Below are positions 4,391-7,755 of a stretch of DNA of 7,755 bases, piece after piece. Numbering within the stretch: the first letter of the stretch is position 1; each line of letters starts with the position of its first letter. The notes beneath the pieces are model-generated. The model made no database searches, was not told the origin of the DNA, and saw only the letters and a list, made by a program, of their open reading frames with translations. Where the stretch lies: positions 1 through 7,755 of the forward strand of contig CAJUQM010000077.1 in the NCBI GenBank assembly GCA_910588005.1. The letters are read 5' to 3'. This DNA comes from an uncultured Oscillibacter sp. (GTDB lineage Bacteria; Bacillota; Clostridia; Oscillospirales; Oscillospiraceae). Made by a program: the position numbers and the translations under genes.

Positions 4391-7300
4391 AAACCATGGA
4401 CGGCAACGAGGCCTGCGCCACGGTTGCCTATCAGTTTACAGAGGTGGCGGGAATCTATCCCATCACGCCCTCCTCCCCCATGGCGGAGCTGACAGATGAA
4501 TTTGCCGCGGCCGGCAGAAAGAACATGTTCGGCCAGCCGGTATCCCTGGTGGAAATGCAGTCTGAGGCAGGGGCCATCGGCGCCGTCCACGGCGCGCTGG
4601 AATCGGGCGCTCTGGCCACCACCTTCACCTCCTCCCAGGGACTGATGCTGATGATCCCCTGCCTGCATATCATCGCGGGACACAGGCATCCGGGAGTGCT
4701 CCATGTGGCGGCCCGCAGTGTGGGTACCCACGCCAACTCCATTTTTGGGGACCATCAGGACGTGATGGATTGCCGGGCCACCGGCGTGGCGATGTTCTCC
4801 ACCGGAAGTGTCCAGGAGGTAATGGATCTGGCCGCGGTGGCCCATCTGGCGGCGATCAAGACGGATATCCCTTTCCTTCATTTCTTTGACGGGTTCCGGA
4901 CTTCTCACGAGATTCAGAAGATCGAGACGATTGATCTGGAGGCTGTGAAAAAGCTGGTGGATATGGACGCCTTGGAGGCGTGGCGGGCCAACGCCATGAA
5001 TCCGGACCATCCTGTGATCCGCACTACCGTTCAGGGGCCGGATATCTACTTCCAAAACGCTGAGGCCAGCAATCCGGACTATGACGCGCTGCCGGAGATC
5101 GTAGAGGGGTATCTGCGGGAAATCGGCCGGATCACCGGCAGGGAGCACCACCTGTTTGACTACTATGGAGCGCCGGATGCGGAGCGGGCCGTCGTGGCCC
5201 TGGGATCTGTCAGTGAGGCAGCCCGGGAGGTGGTGGACTATCTGGTGGCCCGCGGAGAAAAGGTGGGGTACCTCCAGATCCACCTCTACCGGCCCTTCTC
5301 CGTGAAGCATTTCCTAAAATCCCTGCCGGACACCGTGCGGAAAATCTCGGTGCTGGACCGCTCCCGGGAGCCGGGAAGCCTGGGCGAACCGGTCTATTTG
5401 GATGTGGCAGCGGCATTTGCCAACCGGGAAAATCCGCCCGCGATCTACGGCGGACGCTATGGACTCAGCTCCAAGGATGTGGATCCTGCTCAGATCAAAG
5501 CCGTGTTTGACAATATGAACAGGGAGACGCCCAAGCCCCGGTTCACCATTGGCATTGTGGACGACGTCTCGCATTTGTCCCTGGACTCCAGCACACCGCT
5601 GAAGACTGACCCGGAGAGCACCATCTCCTGTAAGTTTTGGGGCCTGGGCGGGGACGGCACCGTAGGCGCCAACAAAAATTCCGCCAAGATCATCGGCGAC
5701 CACACGGAGATGTATACCCAGGCGTATTTTGAGTACGATACGAAGAAATCTTTTGGAATTACCAAATCCCATCTGCGGTTCAGCCACACGCCGATCCGCT
5801 CTACATACCTGGTGAAAAAGAACGCGGACTTCATTGCCTGCCATAATCAGTCCTATTTGGACAAATACGATATGATCCACGAACTGAAGCCCGGCGGTAC
5901 TTTTTTGCTGAACTGCGCCTGGACCGCGGAGCAGCTGGAGGAGCGGATTCCGGCAAAGGTAAAGCGCTATATGGCGGAAAACGGCGTGCAGTTCTACATT
6001 GTGGACGCCAACCACATCGCCCATGAGCTGGGACTGGGGGACAAGTCCAATATGATTCTCCAGGCGGCCTTTTTTAACCTGGCGAAAGTGATCCCGGTGG
6101 AGGACGCCGTCCGCTACATGAAGGAGGCGGCCCAAAAGACCTTTGCCAAAAAGGGAGAGAAGATCGTCAATATGAATCTGGCGGCGGTGGATGCCGGCAT
6201 CAACAGCCCTGTGCGGGTGCAGATTCCAGATTCCTGGAGATATGCGGAGGAGCCGAAAAAGGAGTTGGATCAGATCCCGGCGATGATTCGGGACATCGTG
6301 ATGCCCATTAACGCGCAGCGGGGCGACGATCTGCCGGTCAGCGCCTTTGTGGGTCACGAGGGCGGCACCTTTACCATGGGTACGTCGGTCTATGAAAAGC
6401 GCGGCATCGCCACAAACCTCCCGGTATGGGACCCCGCCAAGTGTATCCAGTGCAACCGGTGCGCCTATGTCTGCCCCCATGCCGCAATCCGGCCCTTCCT
6501 GCTGGACGAGCGGGAGGCCGCGGAAGCGCCGGATGGATTCGAGATGCTTCCGGCCAGCGGGGCAAAGGGATACCATTTTGCCCTGCAGGTCAGCACAATG
6601 GACTGCACGGGCTGCGGAAGCTGCGCGGCGTCCTGTCCCGCGAAGGAAAAAGCCCTCGCCATGGTTCCGGCGGCAGGACTGCTGGAGGAGACCGGACCTT
6701 GGCAGTATGCCCTGACGGTTTCCGACAAAGGGGATGTGTTTAAACCGGAGACGGTCAAGGGAAGCCAGTTCCGCCTGCCCCTTCTGGAGTTCTCCGGGGC
6801 TTGCGCCGGCTGCGGCCAGACGCCCTATGCCAAATTGATCACCCAACTTTACGGCGACAAGGCATATTGGGTCAATGCCATCGGCTGTTCCATGGCTTGG
6901 AGCGCGGCAATGCCCTCGTTCCCTTATACCAAAAATCCGGAGGGAAAGGGTCCCAGCTATGTCTGCTCCCTGTTTGAAAACCAGGCGGAGTGCGGGCTGG
7001 GCATGGCCATCGGCGTCCGGCAGCGCCGGCAGGAGGTCCGGCTCCAGGCGGAAGAGCTGCTGGAGCTGACGGCGGGAAGCGGTCTGGCGGCCGCCATTCA
7101 GGATTGGCTGGACCACTTTGACGAACTGCGGGGCTGCGACGGTCCCAGCAAAGCCCTGGAGGAGGCACTGCGTGGCGCGGAGCTGAGCGGCCGGGCGCAG
7201 GAGCTGGCCGGTGAGATGCTGCGGCACCGGGATCACTTTACCAAGAAGGTCCTCTGGATGTTTGGCGGCGACGGCTGGGCCTACGATATTGGGTTTGGCG

Positions 7301-7755
7301 GGCTGGACCATGTGATCGCCTCGGGTGAGGACGTGAACATCTTTGTGGTGGATACGCAGGTCTATTCCAATACCGGCGGGCAGGCCTCCAAGGCCACGCC
7401 GCTGGGCGCGTCCGCAAAGTTCCAGGCTGCCGGAAAGCGTACGCAGCGAAAGGACCTGGGGCGGCAGATGATGACGTACGGAGATGTGTATGTGGCGCAG
7501 GTGGCCATGGGCGCGGACCCGAACCAGCTGATCAAGGCGGTGACAGAGGCTGTGGCCTATCCGGGTCCCTCCATTGTTATCGCGTATACGCCCTGCATTT
7601 CCCACGGGATCAGGAGCGGAATGAACTCCGTACAGGAGGAGATGAGACGGGCCGTTGAGGCGGGCTTCTGGACGCTCTACCGCTACGATCCTTTGAAAAA
7701 GGACCATCCGCTTACCATTGACTCTAAGGAGCCGGCGGGAGACTATAAGTTGTTT
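4372..7755 (+). CDS. nifJ: Pyruvate:ferredoxin (flavodoxin) oxidoreductase family enzyme, C-terminus off window
   Basis: 1128 residues are visible and the frame is still open at the right edge; single-chain relatives have about 1170-1200, so only the C-terminal tail is missing. The enzyme oxidatively decarboxylates pyruvate (or another 2-oxo acid) with CoA to acyl-CoA, CO2 and reduced ferredoxin, and can run in reverse. Domain I has YPITPSS (T32), EMQSEAGA (E65) and HVAARS (R115), aligning with the pyruvate-binding Thr31/Glu64/Arg114 region known from Desulfovibrio africanus. YRPFS marks domain II. The ferredoxin domain holds two [4Fe-4S] motifs, C691/C694/C697/C701 and C745/C748/C751/C755. 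Proximal cluster ligands are C811, C814, C839 and C1075. The thiamine diphosphate motif runs from GDGWAYD (D967) to YSNTGGQ (N1000). Thus all cofactor sites are present. Oddity: residues 840-874 differ from the usual GCSS...NSLFEDNAE-type sequence (here GCSMAWSAAMPSFPY and CSLFENQAEC), so it may be a paralogue with another 2-oxo acid substrate. It is co-transcribed with the upstream dehydrogenase. Confidence 0.93.
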   Translation, partial: MEQKKMKTMDGNEACATVAYQFTEVAGIYPITPSSPMAELTDEFAAAGRKNMFGQPVSLVEMQSEAGAIGAVHGALESGALATTFTSSQGLMLMIPCLHIIAGHRHPGVLHVAARSVGTHANSIFGDHQDVMDCRATGVAMFSTGSVQEVMDLAAVAHLAAIKTDIPFLHFFDGFRTSHEIQKIETIDLEAVKKLVDMDALEAWRANAMNPDHPVIRTTVQGPDIYFQNAEASNPDYDALPEIVEGYLREIGRITGREHHLFDYYGAPDAERAVVALGSVSEAAREVVDYLVARGEKVGYLQIHLYRPFSVKHFLKSLPDTVRKISVLDRSREPGSLGEPVYLDVAAAFANRENPPAIYGGRYGLSSKDVDPAQIKAVFDNMNRETPKPRFTIGIVDDVSHLSLDSSTPLKTDPESTISCKFWGLGGDGTVGANKNSAKIIGDHTEMYTQAYFEYDTKKSFGITKSHLRFSHTPIRSTYLVKKNADFIACHNQSYLDKYDMIHELKPGGTFLLNCAWTAEQLEERIPAKVKRYMAENGVQFYIVDANHIAHELGLGDKSNMILQAAFFNLAKVIPVEDAVRYMKEAAQKTFAKKGEKIVNMNLAAVDAGINSPVRVQIPDSWRYAEEPKKELDQIPAMIRDIVMPINAQRGDDLPVSAFVGHEGGTFTMGTSVYEKRGIATNLPVWDPAKCIQCNRCAYVCPHAAIRPFLLDEREAAEAPDGFEMLPASGAKGYHFALQVSTMDCTGCGSCAASCPAKEKALAMVPAAGLLEETGPWQYALTVSDKGDVFKPETVKGSQFRLPLLEFSGACAGCGQTPYAKLITQLYGDKAYWVNAIGCSMAWSAAMPSFPYTKNPEGKGPSYVCSLFENQAECGLGMAIGVRQRRQEVRLQAEELLELTAGSGLAAAIQDWLDHFDELRGCDGPSKALEEALRGAELSGRAQELAGEMLRHRDHFTKKVLWMFGGDGWAYDIGFGGLDHVIASGEDVNIFVVDTQVYSNTGGQASKATPLGASAKFQAAGKRTQRKDLGRQMMTYGDVYVAQVAMGADPNQLIKAVTEAVAYPGPSIVIAYTPCISHGIRSGMNSVQEEMRRAVEAGFWTLYRYDPLKKDHPLTIDSKEPAGDYKLF

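Noticed and set aside
4333..5310. A 325-codon open frame on the - strand, opposite the start of the PFOR gene
   Set aside because: Same reason: an antisense shadow of strongly conserved coding sequence, with low-complexity H/R/G-rich translation.
5314..7707. A 797-codon open frame on the - strand, opposite the PFOR gene
   Set aside because: It lies entirely antisense to a clearly coding gene with all family motifs. Its translation is rich in H, R, G and L with no recognisable domain, as expected from the reverse complement of GC-rich codons.

Overview
The window looks like chromosomal DNA from a strictly anaerobic, fairly GC-rich Firmicute of the class Clostridia, probably a gut Oscillospiraceae-type organism. 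This is an inference from gene content: a ferredoxin-dependent pyruvate synthase-type enzyme, a pair of proteins related to 2-hydroxyacyl-CoA dehydratase and its activase, AGGAGG-type ribosome binding sites, and GC-rich genes separated by a very AT-rich control region. No rRNA, tRNA, CRISPR array, insertion sequence or phage gene was seen.

Layout. The left part is read leftward. A two-gene unit (about 1878 to 1) encodes a DUF2229/COG3580-like protein followed by a COG3581-like protein that runs off the left edge. Both belong to the 'acyl-CoA dehydratase activase-related' families. The unit has its own promoter near 1945, and the two reading frames overlap by one base (TAATG). A perfect 20-bp hairpin at 2026-2069 separates it from a leftward FadR-type GntR regulator (2080-2787).

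The regulator is divergent from a rightward operon, with about 590 bp between the two start codons. This gap is strikingly AT-rich and holds a good promoter for each direction (leftward start near 2886, rightward start near 3155), several palindromes and short repeats on those promoters, and a leader of roughly 225 nt before the first rightward gene.

The rightward operon encodes an NAD-dependent D-2-hydroxyacid dehydrogenase (3380-4390) and, overlapping it by 19 bases, a large pyruvate:ferredoxin oxidoreductase family enzyme (4372 to the right edge; its last 40-70 residues are missing).

How the genes may work together (inference). The dehydrogenase would interconvert a 2-hydroxy acid and a 2-oxo acid, and the oxidoreductase would decarboxylate the 2-oxo acid to an acyl-CoA while reducing ferredoxin. 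The FCD-domain regulator, of a class that often senses carboxylic or hydroxy acids, is well placed to control both itself and the operon. The substrate may be lactate/pyruvate or another 2-hydroxy/2-oxo acid pair. The neighbouring dehydratase-activase-related pair makes a link to 2-hydroxyacyl-CoA chemistry tempting, but it is a separate transcription unit and no dehydratase is visible here.
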